Notes under the pieces: model-generated | Databases searched by the model: none | What the model saw: the letters and a program-made list of their open reading frames with translations, nothing else | Told to the model about the DNA's origin: nothing | Shown: piece after piece, positions 20,834-30,672 of the stretch | Layout: each line of letters opens with the position of its first letter | Numbering within the stretch: the stretch's first letter is position 1 | Assembly: GCF_002238335.1 (NCBI RefSeq) | Contig: NZ_CP022347.1 | Coordinates: 1,116,001-1,180,000, forward strand | Source: Campylobacter avium LMG 24591 | GTDB lineage: Bacteria > Campylobacterota > Campylobacteria > Campylobacterales > Campylobacteraceae | Reading direction: 5' to 3' | DNA: 64,000 nt | Made by a program: the position numbers and the translations under genes

Positions 20834-21240
20834 CTTTTGCTATCCTCTACTATTTCTACATCTATGATTTCCTCATCATAGTCCTTGCTTTTATAAAAAT
20901 TGTTTTCTTGTCTATAAGACTTATAAAAGCCTTTTTCTTGCCCTTTTTTTCTAAAAACAAGGGCAAAGATGAGTATGCAAGTGGCTAAAAAAGTGCTTAA
21001 AACGCCGGGCACTATAAACAAAAAAGCAGCTATAACATAGGAAAAATTTGAAAAAAGCTCTCCTAAGGCTAGAAGCCTAAATTCAAGCATATTTTTCCAA
21101 AAGATAGCCAAAAGAAAAATCCCTATAAAAAGGCTAAGTATGACAAGGATTAAAAAGCTAGAAAGCCCAAATACCAATATAAAGCCAAGAGATACTAAAA
21201 GCTCTACTACAAAAAAGCCTAAAAAAGATACTCTATACAA
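20830..21240 (-). CDS. FxsA-family membrane protein
   Basis: A 136-residue integral membrane protein with three to four hydrophobic segments in the first 95 residues; VPGVLSTFLA matches the conserved PG(x)3 turn of the FxsA family, and a charged acidic C-terminal tail follows. In E. coli FxsA affects phage exclusion, but its biochemical role is unknown. It overlaps proS by eight bases and hemC by four, so it is expressed with them. Confidence 0.75.
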   Translation of the reverse strand: MYRVSFLGFFVVELLVSLGFILVFGLSSFLILVILSLFIGIFLLAIFWKNMLEFRLLALGELFSNFSYVIAAFLFIVPGVLSTFLATCILIFALVFRKKGQEKGFYKSYRQENNFYKSKDYDEEIIDVEIVEDSKR

Positions 21241-22942
21241 GTTTATCCTTTAAAAATTCAAAAAGCTCAGTGCTTTTTACAATGCTTTTGTTTAAGCCCT
21301 TTCTTTCTATGAGCTCAACCTCATCATTTTCCAAGCCCTTGCCAAGCACCACAGCATAAGGAAAGCCCATAAGCTCAAAATCATTTATCTTAACGCCAAA
21401 TCTTTCATCCCTATCATCTAAAAGCACCTCAAAGCCCTCATTTTTAAGCCCTTCATAAAGCTCGTTTGCAAAGCTCACAGCCCTTTCATCTTTTAAATTT
21501 GAGATGATTATATCGCAAAGAAAGGGTGCTATTTTTTTATCCCAAATACAACCTTTTTCATCGTGCTGTGCCTCTATGGCAACAGCTACAAGCCTGCTTA
21601 CTCCTATGCCATAACAACCCATATAAAAGGCATTTGCCTTGCCATTTTCATCCAAGAAAGTAGCATTCATAGCAGATGAGTATTTTTGCCCAAGCTTAAA
21701 GATGTGTCCTACTTCTATGCCCTTGCTTTGCCTTAGTTTAGCACCGCATTTTTCACAACAATCTCCTTCTTTAACAGCAACTAAATCTTTAAATCTCTCT
21801 TCATTTAAATTTACAACAGAAATTCCAACCAAATGATAATCTTTTTCATTTGCACCCATTATCATCTGGCTTTCATTTTTAAGCTCTTTATCCACATAAA
21901 ATTCTATATCTTCTTTAAGATTTATAAAGCCTATAAAGCCCGGTGTAAGTCCTGCATTTATCAGCTCTTCTTCACTTGCATCGACTAATTCTAAAGCCTT
22001 ACAAGCATTTAAAGCCTTTTTTTCTTGCAAATCATCACAACCCCTTATAAGAAAAAGCACCAAGCTTTCTTTCTTCTCATAAATAGCCTTTTTCACAACT
22101 GCTTTTATGGTGTAAAACTCATCCACCTTAAAAAAGTCCGCCACGCCCTTGATAGTCTTTACATCAGGGGTATAAAACTTAGCAGCATAATCAGCCTCAG
22201 GTCTATCTTTATCACAAACTTTTTTTGCCCTAGTAGCCACTTCAACATTTGCAGCATAAGAGCACTTTTCACAAGTGATAATATCATCCTCTCCGCTTTT
22301 AGCCAAAACCATAAATTCCTTAGAACCAGAACCCCCAATAGCCCCGCTATCAGCATCAACTACCCTAAAATTAAGCCCAAGTCTTGTAAAAATAGCCCTA
22401 TAAGTCTTATCCATAAGCTCAAATTCTCTATCTAAGTCCTCTTTGCTAGAATGAAAGCTATAGGCATCTTTCATCAAAAATTCCCTACACCTTAAAAGAC
22501 CAAATCTAGGTCTTGCCTCATCTCTAAATTTAAGCCCGATTTGATACAAATTTAAGGGTAGTTGCTTGTAGCTTGTGATTTTATTTTTAACTATGCTAAG
22601 CATAGCTTCTTCGTGAGTTGGTCCTAAGACAAAGTCATTTTCTTTTCTATCCTTAAAACGCAAAAGCTCCTTGCCAAAATTTTCATACCTTTTGCTTTCT
22701 TTCCACAAAGTTGCTGGAGTTACAAAGCTTAAATCAGTTTGCAAAGAGCCTGCCTTATCCATTTCTTCTTTCACTACATTATAAATTTTATCTAAAACCC
22801 TTTTGCCAAGTGGCAAGAAATTATAAAGTCCAGAGCCACATTGCTCTATAAAGCCTCCTCTTAGCAAAAAGATATGACTTGCTAAAGTGGCGTCCTTTGG
22901 GGCTTGTTTGGCGCTTGGTGCGTAAAAGTTGCTAAATTTCAT
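21233..22942 (-). CDS. proS: Prolyl-tRNA synthetase
   Basis: A 569-residue class II aminoacyl-tRNA synthetase with the bacterial editing insertion. FRDEARPRFGLLRCREFLMKD is motif 2, GCYGIGVSRLVAVA motif 3, and the C-terminal anticodon-binding domain ends FELMGFPYAVVLGKG and onward. The start at 22942 (MKFSNFYAP) is chosen because GGAG lies seven bases upstream; a start at 22999 would add 19 residues of hemA overlap. The gene begins within the last 11 bases of hemA. Confidence 0.97.
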   Translation of the reverse strand: MKFSNFYAPSAKQAPKDATLASHIFLLRGGFIEQCGSGLYNFLPLGKRVLDKIYNVVKEEMDKAGSLQTDLSFVTPATLWKESKRYENFGKELLRFKDRKENDFVLGPTHEEAMLSIVKNKITSYKQLPLNLYQIGLKFRDEARPRFGLLRCREFLMKDAYSFHSSKEDLDREFELMDKTYRAIFTRLGLNFRVVDADSGAIGGSGSKEFMVLAKSGEDDIITCEKCSYAANVEVATRAKKVCDKDRPEADYAAKFYTPDVKTIKGVADFFKVDEFYTIKAVVKKAIYEKKESLVLFLIRGCDDLQEKKALNACKALELVDASEEELINAGLTPGFIGFINLKEDIEFYVDKELKNESQMIMGANEKDYHLVGISVVNLNEERFKDLVAVKEGDCCEKCGAKLRQSKGIEVGHIFKLGQKYSSAMNATFLDENGKANAFYMGCYGIGVSRLVAVAIEAQHDEKGCIWDKKIAPFLCDIIISNLKDERAVSFANELYEGLKNEGFEVLLDDRDERFGVKINDFELMGFPYAVVLGKGLENDEVELIERKGLNKSIVKSTELFEFLKDKLV

Positions 22943-24227
22943 TTTTATTCTCCACTGCATATTCGCATTTATATTCATCAAGTCCTTGTGCCTTTTCATC
23001 TAGTGCAAAGATGTAACGCATAGCATTTGCAACGGTATCACTTTGCACCTTGCCTTCTAAGTGCTTTAACTTCATAGTTGGGGTATGCAAAAAGGCTTTA
23101 AAAACCTGATGTATAAGCTTTCTAGCTTCTTCTTTGTCTGAATTCTTTAAATAACCCTTTTTTATAGCCTTTTTTAGCTCTTTTTGCGCACAATCCTTAG
23201 CAATGAGTCTTAAATCCTTGATGATAGGATTTAATTCCAAATCATCTAAGTATCTAAAAAACTCAACCGTCATCTTGCCTATGATAGCATAAGCATTGTG
23301 TGCCTCGCTTTCTCTTAGGGCTAAATTTTTCTTAACAACATCCTTTAAATCATCCACTACAAAGACTTTTACTTTGTCATTTTCCTTTATATCCACATCC
23401 CTAGGCACAGCTATATCAAAAAAATACCTCTTAAATTCAACTTCTTCTAAAAGCTCATCTGTTATGACAGGATCCTTTGAACTCGTAGCACAAAAGATAA
23501 ACTCGCAAGAATTTACAAGCTCTTTAAGCTTAGAAATATCTTCGTTTTTTACCCCAAGTGCAAGGGCTAAATTCTTAGACTTTTCATAATTTCTACTAAG
23601 CACAGTTATATCAGCTTTAGTTCCAAGTAAGTGTTTGCAAAGCAATTCACTCATCTGCCCTGCTCCTAAAACAAGCACATCTTTGCCCTCTAAATTTGCT
23701 AAATCCTTAGCCTTTGTGATTGCTACTGAAGCCACTGAAACGGGGTTTTTAGAAATTTCTGTTTGGGTTCTTATCTTTGCACCACATTTAAAGGCAAAAT
23801 GAAGAGCTCTTGATAAATTTTTAGCGCAAAAATTGTTTTCAATGGCAAAGGAAAAGCTTTCTTTTAGCTGTCCGGCAATTTGCGTTTCGCCAACCACAAG
23901 ACTATCAAGCGAGGAAGCTACGGAAAAAAGATGATGTATGGCTGAGCTATCTTCGAAAAAATCAGCCCTTTGAGATAAATTCGCCTCATTTATCTCACAA
24001 AGCTTTGACATGGATTTTACCACCTGCTTACAGGCTAAGGAAGGATCTATAGAGTATAAAAAAAGCTCTACTCTATTACATGTGCTAAGTAGCATACATT
24101 CTAAGATATTTTTTTCTAAAAGCAGACTTTGTAGGAGTTTTTTTTGAGAAAATTCCAAAAGAGATAGCTTTTCCCTTAGTGCTATGTCTGTATTTTTATG
24201 TGTCCAGCTTACGCAAACATAGTGCAT
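22932..24227 (-). CDS. hemA: Glutamyl-tRNA reductase
   Basis: A 431-residue NADPH enzyme that commits Glu-tRNA(Glu) to tetrapyrrole synthesis. STCNRVELFLYS carries the catalytic Cys, SSLDSLVVGETQIAGQLK follows, and VLGAGQMSELL is the nucleotide site. The C-terminal dimerisation helix is present. It shares its first base with the last base of the polyprenyl synthase gene, indicating coupled translation. Confidence 0.97.
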   Translation of the reverse strand: MHYVCVSWTHKNTDIALREKLSLLEFSQKKLLQSLLLEKNILECMLLSTCNRVELFLYSIDPSLACKQVVKSMSKLCEINEANLSQRADFFEDSSAIHHLFSVASSLDSLVVGETQIAGQLKESFSFAIENNFCAKNLSRALHFAFKCGAKIRTQTEISKNPVSVASVAITKAKDLANLEGKDVLVLGAGQMSELLCKHLLGTKADITVLSRNYEKSKNLALALGVKNEDISKLKELVNSCEFIFCATSSKDPVITDELLEEVEFKRYFFDIAVPRDVDIKENDKVKVFVVDDLKDVVKKNLALRESEAHNAYAIIGKMTVEFFRYLDDLELNPIIKDLRLIAKDCAQKELKKAIKKGYLKNSDKEEARKLIHQVFKAFLHTPTMKLKHLEGKVQSDTVANAMRYIFALDEKAQGLDEYKCEYAVENKNEI

Positions 24228-25114
24228 TAAAAACTCCTATCTATCATATTTTCAACTATATCATTTAATTTTTGATTATCATAGCTTTGTATGGCTTGTA
24301 AAGCTCTTTGTCCGTAAGCTAAAGCCTCGTTTTTGCACTTTTGCAAAATTTCATATCTAGCAAAAAGCTTTAATAACTCATCTTTTTTAGCCCCGTTAAG
24401 CTCTTTTTTATAAAAATTTAAAAGCAAGGATTTATCAGCTAAAGCCTCGTAAAGATAGATGTAAGGCAGGGTGCTTTTACCCTCTTTAAAATCACTAAAA
24501 GCTTCTTTGCCAAGTGTTTTTTCATCGCCTTGTACATCAAGTATATCATCTACTAGCTGAAAGGCTATGCCTAAATTTTTACCATATTCTTTAAAATCAT
24601 TCTCATCAAAACCCGCTAAAATCGCAGCACTTGCCGCACTTGCCTCTATCAAAACCGCAGTTTTTTTATAAAGCATATCAAGATAAAGATTTTTATCAGC
24701 ATTAAAAGACTTTGAAAGCTCTACATCTAAAAGCTCTCCTATAGCTAGTTTTGAAACAGCATTAGCCACGATAGAAGCTATCTTTTTATCAAGGCTAAGA
24801 AGCTCATAAAAGGCTTTTGAGTAAAAGACATCGCCTAGCATTAGGGCATTTTTCGCACCAAATTCAGCATTTACAGACCTTGCTCCCCTTCTTAAAGAAG
24901 CCTCATCCACTATATCATCGTGAAGTAAAGAAGCAAGGTGTATAAGCTCAACCACAGCACAAAGTCTGTATGAGCTTTCATTTTCCCCGCTTATGCTTAG
25001 TATAAGCTTTGAGCGAAGTTTTTTGCCTGTTTTTATGGAATTTGACATTCTTAAAACTATGTCATTACCTAAATCTTTTAAAAAATTTTGTATAAGAGTG
25101 TCTATTTCTTGCAC
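24227..25114 (-). CDS. Polyprenyl diphosphate synthase
   Basis: A 295-residue trans-isoprenyl synthase. The first Asp-rich motif is LLHDDIVDEASLRRG and the second LVDDILDVQGD, both complete. The sequence context suggests a medium or long-chain product for the menaquinone side chain, but the residue that sets chain length cannot be judged by eye. It lies in the operon with hemA, as in C. jejuni. Confidence 0.92.
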   Translation of the reverse strand: MQEIDTLIQNFLKDLGNDIVLRMSNSIKTGKKLRSKLILSISGENESSYRLCAVVELIHLASLLHDDIVDEASLRRGARSVNAEFGAKNALMLGDVFYSKAFYELLSLDKKIASIVANAVSKLAIGELLDVELSKSFNADKNLYLDMLYKKTAVLIEASAASAAILAGFDENDFKEYGKNLGIAFQLVDDILDVQGDEKTLGKEAFSDFKEGKSTLPYIYLYEALADKSLLLNFYKKELNGAKKDELLKLFARYEILQKCKNEALAYGQRALQAIQSYDNQKLNDIVENMIDRSF

Positions 25115-25124
25115 TTTTTTGCCT

Positions 25125-25577
25125 TTAATTATTTTCAGTATTTTGAGTGAAAGTCTCTGGCTTTCTTGGGTCTAAAAATTTTACCATTAGCCTAGCTTCC
25201 TTGTCTTCTATGTAAATGCTAAGTTTTGCTTCCTTATCCTTAAAATCGCTAAATTCAAGTATAAGCCTAGCTCTGTCTATGTGGGGATTTGTATAATCTG
25301 GAATCAAGGTTTGCGTAGCCCAGTTTAAATTTCTTTTCATAGACAAAACAAACTGCCTTGGGTATTTGCGAAATTTAGAATGAATAATTATTTTATTTGT
25401 ATCAAAAAGAGTCCAATAAAAGTCAAAATTCTCCACTTTGCTAGTGCTTAACTCTGTTATCTCAACGCTTGCTCTTTCATCTTTTCTAAGCGTAAATTCA
25501 TACTTATGCTCAAAAGTAGCCTGCGTAGCAAAGCAAAGATTGCAAAATAAAAGTAAAAAACCTAGTCTAAGTATCAT
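25125..25577 (-). CDS. Secreted periplasmic protein of unknown function
   Basis: A 150-residue protein with an N-terminal signal peptide (hydrophobic residues 3-16, probable cleavage near CFAT-QAT). The mature part is predicted beta-rich and charged, without Cys or known motifs. It overlaps the DUF2018 gene by four bases. C. jejuni has an equivalent exported protein at the same place in this cluster. Confidence 0.7.
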   Translation of the reverse strand: MILRLGFLLLFCNLCFATQATFEHKYEFTLRKDERASVEITELSTSKVENFDFYWTLFDTNKIIIHSKFRKYPRQFVLSMKRNLNWATQTLIPDYTNPHIDRARLILEFSDFKDKEAKLSIYIEDKEARLMVKFLDPRKPETFTQNTENN

Positions 25578-25834
25578 TCCTGCCCCAAAATTTTAGCCCC
25601 AAGCCCTATGAAATAATCCTCTTTAAGACTTTCAATCTTTTCGCTATTTTCTAGCTTAAAATTTAGCAAATCCTCTTCGCTAAGTCCCTTTTGCTCTAAA
25701 AGCTCAAACATAGCTATATGCTCACCTAAAAGCTCATCAAAAGCCTTTTCTATGGCACCTGAGTTTGCATTTTGCACTATTTCTATAAATTTTTCTCTTG
25801 GGCTTTTACTTAACATTTCATCAAAAAAATCCAT
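25574..25834 (-). CDS. DUF2018-family small helical protein
   Basis: An 86-residue acidic, all-helical protein that starts MDFFDEMLSKSPREKF and has the length and pattern of DUF2018, an epsilonproteobacterial family. The Helicobacter pylori member HP0242 forms an unusual intertwined, knot-like dimer. The biological role is unknown. It is first in the minus-strand cluster leading to hemA and proS. Confidence 0.75.
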   Translation of the reverse strand: MDFFDEMLSKSPREKFIEIVQNANSGAIEKAFDELLGEHIAMFELLEQKGLSEEDLLNFKLENSEKIESLKEDYFIGLGAKILGQE

Positions 25835-25862
25835 AACAAATCCTTAAATATCATCTACAATA

Positions 25863-25868
25863 ATTATA
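25863..25868 (-). promoter_or_regulatory. -10 box for the DUF2018-hemA-proS cluster
   Basis: TATAAT on the minus strand 29 bases upstream of the first ATG of the cluster, in an AT-rich divergent gap. Confidence 0.45.
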
Positions 25869-25914
25869 TAAAAACATTCTAAACTAGAGATTGAAATATT
25901 TAAAGAAAATTAGT

Positions 25915-25920
25915 TATAAT
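25915..25920 (+). promoter_or_regulatory. -10 box for ftsK
   Basis: TATAAT on the plus strand ends 24 bases before codon 25945. Transcription would begin near 25927, leaving a short leader that contains AAAAGGA. This favours a start upstream of 25978. Confidence 0.45.
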
Positions 25921-25944
25921 TAAGCTTTTTGAAAAGGATTTAAG

Positions 25945-28626
25945 ATAAAAAAAGAGATATTTTTCATTTTAAGCACAGTGTTTATATTTTACCTAGCCTT
26001 TGTTTCTTTTGCTCCGTATTCTTTGGGCTTTTTATCCTCTTTTTTGGGCGAATTTAATCTCTTTCTTTTCGGCGAATTTTCTAAGTATTATCCATTTTTA
26101 CTGCTATTTTTTAATTATATATTTTACAAAAGGGCTTATGATTTAGACAATGTCAAAAAAAGGGAGCTAAACGGCTTTATAATGGCCTTTGCAAGCCTTA
26201 TGATTTTATTTGCTATACTAAGTTTGAATGCAGGCTACATACCTGAAGTGCTTTATACCATAGTTGGAGCCTTATTTGGCAGGCTTGGTAGCGGTCTTTT
26301 AGCGCTTGCTTTTTTGATTTTTGCTTGCGTGCTTCTTTTTCCAAGATTTTTTGAGCTTGTTTTTGGCGTTAAAATTTCATTTTCTACCTTTGAAAAACTA
26401 GACTTAGCCTTTAGCTCTTTTCTTGAAAAGGTCTTTGGAGGCAAAGAAAAAAACGAAAAGCAAGAAGAAATTTTAGAAGAAGATAAAAAAGAAAGCATAA
26501 AAGAGCATGAAAACAACATAGATGAAAGCTTAAATTTAAAGCATATACAAGAAGTGAAACAAGAACTTGAGGAGCTTAGCAAGGAAGAAAATTTAAATGA
26601 GACCGAAAATATAGAGGAAAAAACTGAGCCTGCTGAGCTAGAAAAAGATGAAACCTTGCTATCTTACAATCAAGAATTAAGAGACTTTGTCCTAAAGGCA
26701 AGTGCAGAGCCAGACGAGCTAGAACAAAGCATTTCAACACACAAGCAAGAAGTATATGTGCCTCAAAAATTCTTAAAACCAAAAAAGATAGATGAAATCA
26801 AGCTAAATTTAGCCAAAAGGCTGAACTACGAGGAACCAAGCTATACGAGAAAAAAAAGCGAATTTAAGGACGAAACCGTAAAAGAAAGCAAAGAGGAGCA
26901 AAAAGAGCCTGTAAAACAAGAGCCAAGCATTAAACTTGAATTTGAAGTGCAAGAAAAAGTAACACAAAAAGCAGATGTTTTAAAGGATGAATTTATACCT
27001 GTTGTAGAAGAGCTCACAAAAGAGGAAAAAATATTAGAAAAAACAGAGCCCATACCCTTTGTAGAAGAGGTAAAGGAGGCTTTAAAAGATGAAAATTTAC
27101 ATAATGAAAAAGAGTTTAAAGCACAAGATGAGCTAGAAACTAAGACAAAAAATATCATAAAAACAGAGCTTAGCAGCAATACAGAGCTTTTAAACGAGCT
27201 TGAAAAAGGGGTTTTAGCAAAGCCTAAAGACTTTAGCTTACCCCCTCTTGATTTTTTAGCAAATCCGCCAAGTACTTCATTTGAGATAAACGAGCAAGAA
27301 ATAGATAGAAAAATTTATGACTTACTAGAAAAACTGCGTAGATTTAAAATAGGCGGAGATGTTATAAGCACATACACAGGTCCTGTTGTAACTACTTTTG
27401 AGTTTCGTCCTAGTGCTGATGTAAAGGTAAGTAGAATTTTAAATTTACAAGATGATTTAGCTATGGCTTTAAAGGCTACTTCCATACGCATACAAGCACC
27501 AATTCCCGGTAAAGATGTGGTAGGCATAGAGGTGCCAAATGAGCAAATTCAAACCATATACCTAAAAGAAATTTTACAAAGCAAGGCTTTTAGCACAGCA
27601 AAAAGTCCTCTTACAATGGCTTTGGGTAAGGACATAGTAGGAAATGCCTTTGTAACTGATTTAAAAAAGCTACCTCATCTTTTAATAGCCGGAACAACGG
27701 GTAGCGGAAAAAGCGTGGGTATAAATTCTATGCTTTTATCTCTTTTATATAGAAATAGTCCAAAAAATTTAAAGCTTATGATGATAGATCCAAAAATGCT
27801 TGAATTTAGTATCTATAATGACATACCTCATCTTTTAACCCCTGTTATAACAGAGCCTAAAAAAGCTATAACGGCTTTGTCTAATATGGTTGCAGAAATG
27901 GAAAGAAGATATAAGCTAATGGCTGAGGCAAAGACAAAAAATATAGAAAATTATAATGAAAAGATGAAAGAACTAGGTCTTGAAGAGCTTCCTTTTATAG
28001 TGGTTATAATAGATGAATTAGCTGATCTTATGATGAGTGCTGGAAAAGACGTGGAGTTTTACATAGCAAGACTAGCACAAATGGCAAGGGCTAGTGGAAT
28101 TCATCTAATCGTAGCTACGCAAAGACCTTCAGTTGATGTTGTAACAGGGCTTATAAAGGCAAATTTACCTTCTCGTCTAGCTTATAAGGTGGGACAAAAA
28201 ATAGATTCAAAAGTCATCTTAGATACAGTTGGGGCTGAAAGTTTGCTAGGACGCGGAGACTGCTTATTTACCCCTCCATCAAGTAATAATCTAGTAAGGC
28301 TGCACGCTCCTTTTGCAAGTGAGGCTGAGATAGAAAAGATAGTTGATTTTTTAAAGGCACAGCAAGAAGTTATTTACGATGAAAAATTCTTAAAAGAAGT
28401 GCAAGGCTCAAACTCAAGCTCTGAAACTTCTATATCTTTAGGCGATACGGATGAGCTTTTTGAAGAAGCAAAGGCTGTGATTTTAGAAGATAGAAAGACT
28501 AGTATTTCTTATTTGCAAAGAAGGCTTAAGATAGGGTATAACCGAGCCGCAAACATCATAGAACAGCTAAGTGAGACCGGCTTTTTAAGTCAGCCTGACT
28601 CAAAGGGACAAAGAGAGATTTTATAA
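25945..28626 (+). CDS. ftsK: DNA translocase FtsK
   Basis: An approximately 893-residue inner-membrane ATPase that pumps chromosome dimers through the septum. Four N-terminal transmembrane helices (within about residues 1-140) precede an acidic, Glu/Lys-rich linker (about 150-420). The motor follows, with Walker A GTTGSGKSVGIN and VIIDELADLMM, and a C-terminal winged-helix gamma domain (SISYLQRRLKIGYNRAANIIEQL). Start is uncertain. AAAAGGA at 25932-25938 points to codon 25945, which is ATA (next codons KKEIFF); the first standard start is GTG at 25978, 40 bases from that site and without its own ribosome binding site. Choosing GTG would remove 11 residues. Confidence 0.93.
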   Translation: MKKEIFFILSTVFIFYLAFVSFAPYSLGFLSSFLGEFNLFLFGEFSKYYPFLLLFFNYIFYKRAYDLDNVKKRELNGFIMAFASLMILFAILSLNAGYIPEVLYTIVGALFGRLGSGLLALAFLIFACVLLFPRFFELVFGVKISFSTFEKLDLAFSSFLEKVFGGKEKNEKQEEILEEDKKESIKEHENNIDESLNLKHIQEVKQELEELSKEENLNETENIEEKTEPAELEKDETLLSYNQELRDFVLKASAEPDELEQSISTHKQEVYVPQKFLKPKKIDEIKLNLAKRLNYEEPSYTRKKSEFKDETVKESKEEQKEPVKQEPSIKLEFEVQEKVTQKADVLKDEFIPVVEELTKEEKILEKTEPIPFVEEVKEALKDENLHNEKEFKAQDELETKTKNIIKTELSSNTELLNELEKGVLAKPKDFSLPPLDFLANPPSTSFEINEQEIDRKIYDLLEKLRRFKIGGDVISTYTGPVVTTFEFRPSADVKVSRILNLQDDLAMALKATSIRIQAPIPGKDVVGIEVPNEQIQTIYLKEILQSKAFSTAKSPLTMALGKDIVGNAFVTDLKKLPHLLIAGTTGSGKSVGINSMLLSLLYRNSPKNLKLMMIDPKMLEFSIYNDIPHLLTPVITEPKKAITALSNMVAEMERRYKLMAEAKTKNIENYNEKMKELGLEELPFIVVIIDELADLMMSAGKDVEFYIARLAQMARASGIHLIVATQRPSVDVVTGLIKANLPSRLAYKVGQKIDSKVILDTVGAESLLGRGDCLFTPPSSNNLVRLHAPFASEAEIEKIVDFLKAQQEVIYDEKFLKEVQGSNSSSETSISLGDTDELFEEAKAVILEDRKTSISYLQRRLKIGYNRAANIIEQLSETGFLSQPDSKGQREIL

Positions 28627-28784
28627 AGCTTATATTTTTAATAATTCTTATCATTTTTTATCATAAAATTTTACCAAAAAGCTTGGATTTTAAATTTATT
28701 AAACCTTAGCTTTTATGTGTTTTTAAGCAAGTTAGATTTAGAATTATATTTTGGTAATTATTATTATAAATATAAGGTTTTTTA
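28627..28784 (+). promoter_or_regulatory. ceu operon control region with possible Fur site
   Basis: This 158-base AT-rich gap holds ATAATTCTTATCATTTTTTATCAT-like sequence (28640-28663) in which TTATCATT and TTTATCAT resemble halves of the Fur consensus GATAATNATNATTATC. TATTATAAATA just before the ribosome binding site may hold the -10 box. Iron-regulated expression of an enterochelin-type importer is expected; the exact site is a guess. Confidence 0.35.
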
Positions 28785-29741
28785 TTGCGTTTTTTGTTTT
28801 CGTTGTGGTTTTTACTACCCTTAACTATCATCTTAGCCTTTACAAGCTTGTTTGTTGGAGTAACCGATATATCTTTGTTTGGGCTTTTAAAAGGATTGCA
28901 CGAGGATGTTTTCATCATCTCAAGGATACCAAGAACCATAACCATAATTATAAGCGGTGCTAGCCTTAGCATTTGCGGGCTTATAATGCAGCAATTAACG
29001 CAAAATAAATTCGTCTCTCCAACCACAGCAGGCACTATGGACTGTGCGAAATTTGGCATACTGATATCCATTATATTTTTTAGCACTCATTCTTTTATAT
29101 CTCAAGTCTTAGTCTCGTCCTTTTTTGCCCTGCTTGGAAGCTTGATTTTTATACAAATTCTAAACAACATAAAGCTAAAAGATGTGATTTTTATACCCTT
29201 AATAGGACTTATGTTTGGCGGTATAATAAATTCCATAACAACCTTTTTTGCTTATCAATTAAACCTTATACAAAACATGCAAATTTGGCTTCAAGGAAAT
29301 TTCTCAAACATTATGCAAGGCTCTTATGAGCTTATTTACATATCCTTACCCTTGCTTTTGCTTGCGTATTTGTATGCAAATAAAATCACCATAGCAGGTA
29401 TGGGCGAGGAAATGGCGGTAAATTTGGGACTTTCTTACAAATTTATACTAAATTTAGGACTTATAATCGTATCTATCATAACAGCCATTATTATTTTAAC
29501 CGTTGGCGTGATACCATTTTTAGGGCTCATTGTGCCTAATATAATATCAATTTACAGAGGGGATAATATCAGGGCAAATATCCTAAACATAGCTCTTTTA
29601 GGCTCTTGCTTTTTGCTACTTTGCGATATTTTTTCAAGGCTTATAATCTATCCTTTTGAAATTCCAATAGGCCTAACCGTTGGCGTCATAGGCTCTTTTA
29701 TCTTTATAAGTCTTTTGCTTAGGAACAAGCACTATGCTTAA
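28785..29741 (+). CDS. ceuB: Ferric-siderophore ABC transporter permease CeuB
   Basis: A 318-residue FecCD-type permease with about nine transmembrane helices, one of two permease subunits of the enterochelin/enterobactin-fragment importer. The segment VGVTDIS, the conserved AGASLSICGLIMQ-type region and VIPFLGLIVPNI match BtuC/FecCD permeases. The start is TTG at 28785, with AAGG nine bases upstream. Its end overlaps ceuC by eight bases. Confidence 0.93.
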   Translation: MRFLFSLWFLLPLTIILAFTSLFVGVTDISLFGLLKGLHEDVFIISRIPRTITIIISGASLSICGLIMQQLTQNKFVSPTTAGTMDCAKFGILISIIFFSTHSFISQVLVSSFFALLGSLIFIQILNNIKLKDVIFIPLIGLMFGGIINSITTFFAYQLNLIQNMQIWLQGNFSNIMQGSYELIYISLPLLLLAYLYANKITIAGMGEEMAVNLGLSYKFILNLGLIIVSIITAIIILTVGVIPFLGLIVPNIISIYRGDNIRANILNIALLGSCFLLLCDIFSRLIIYPFEIPIGLTVGVIGSFIFISLLLRNKHYA

Positions 29742-30672
29742 GAAATTCATTATATTAACCATCCTAGCTCTTTTGTGCGTGCTAGCTTATATGTTTACTT
29801 TTACGAATAATTTTAACGCTTACATCCTAGAGCAAAGAGCTATAACAGTCTTGGCCGTGCTTGTGGTGGGTGTTTGCATAGGGGTTTCAACTGTTATCTT
29901 TCAAAGCATTACAAACAACAAAATTCTAACCCCAAGCATAATAGGACTTGATTCTTTATATCTTTTCATCCAGTCTTTTCTAGTCTTTGTCTTGGGCGCA
30001 ATGCACTTAAGCGTTTATAATGAAAGGGTGAATTTCTTGCTTTGCGTGGCATTTATGATACTTTTTAGTATATTGTTTTACAAGCTTTTATTTAAGGCTA
30101 ATAGAAATTTGTATTTTGTCTTGCTTTTAGGCTTTATTTTTGGGACATTTTTTTCCTCCTTAAGCCTTTTTTTCGAAGCCTTAATTGACCCTGATGAGTT
30201 TATGATAGTACAGGGCAGGATGTTTGCTTCGTTTAATAATGTGCATTTTGAAATTCTAGGCCTGGCTGCTTTATTGTTATTTTTTGCATTTTTATATATC
30301 TTTTTTAATTTTAAATACCTAGATGTCTTAGCCCTAGGCAAGGATGTAGCTATAAATTTAGGGCTTGATTATGATAGATTAGTTAAAAATTTTATCATAG
30401 TAGTGGCTATTTTAACCTCAGTCAGCACGGCTTTAGTAGGGCCAATCACCTTTTTGGGACTGTTAGTGGCAAATATTAGCTACGAGCTTTTTAAAACCCA
30501 CAAACACAGCATTTTGCTAAGTGCTTGCTCGCTCATAAGCCTTATAACCTTGCTTGGCGGAATTTACATAGTCTCAAAGGTCTTTGCTTTTAATACAACC
30601 ATAAGCGTTGTTATAAATTTCTTAGGCGGAATTTATTTTATATACCTAGTTCTTAAAGGAAACCGCATATGA
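29734..30672 (+). CDS. ceuC: Ferric-siderophore ABC transporter permease CeuC
   Basis: A 312-residue partner permease of the FecCD family, highly hydrophobic throughout, with VGVCIGVSTVIFQSI and PITFLGLLVANIS as family-specific segments. It overlaps ceuB by eight bases and ceuD by four, so the two permeases and the ATPase are made in a coupled way. Confidence 0.93.
   Translation: MLKKFIILTILALLCVLAYMFTFTNNFNAYILEQRAITVLAVLVVGVCIGVSTVIFQSITNNKILTPSIIGLDSLYLFIQSFLVFVLGAMHLSVYNERVNFLLCVAFMILFSILFYKLLFKANRNLYFVLLLGFIFGTFFSSLSLFFEALIDPDEFMIVQGRMFASFNNVHFEILGLAALLLFFAFLYIFFNFKYLDVLALGKDVAINLGLDYDRLVKNFIIVVAILTSVSTALVGPITFLGLLVANISYELFKTHKHSILLSACSLISLITLLGGIYIVSKVFAFNTTISVVINFLGGIYFIYLVLKGNRI

Noticed and set aside
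22025-22435. A 136-codon plus-strand ORF inside proS
   Set aside because: It is antisense to a fully conserved synthetase and lacks family signals and a ribosome binding site.
28706-29086. Minus-strand 126-codon ORF over the start of ceuB
   Set aside because: Overlaps a conserved permease and its control region; no family resemblance.
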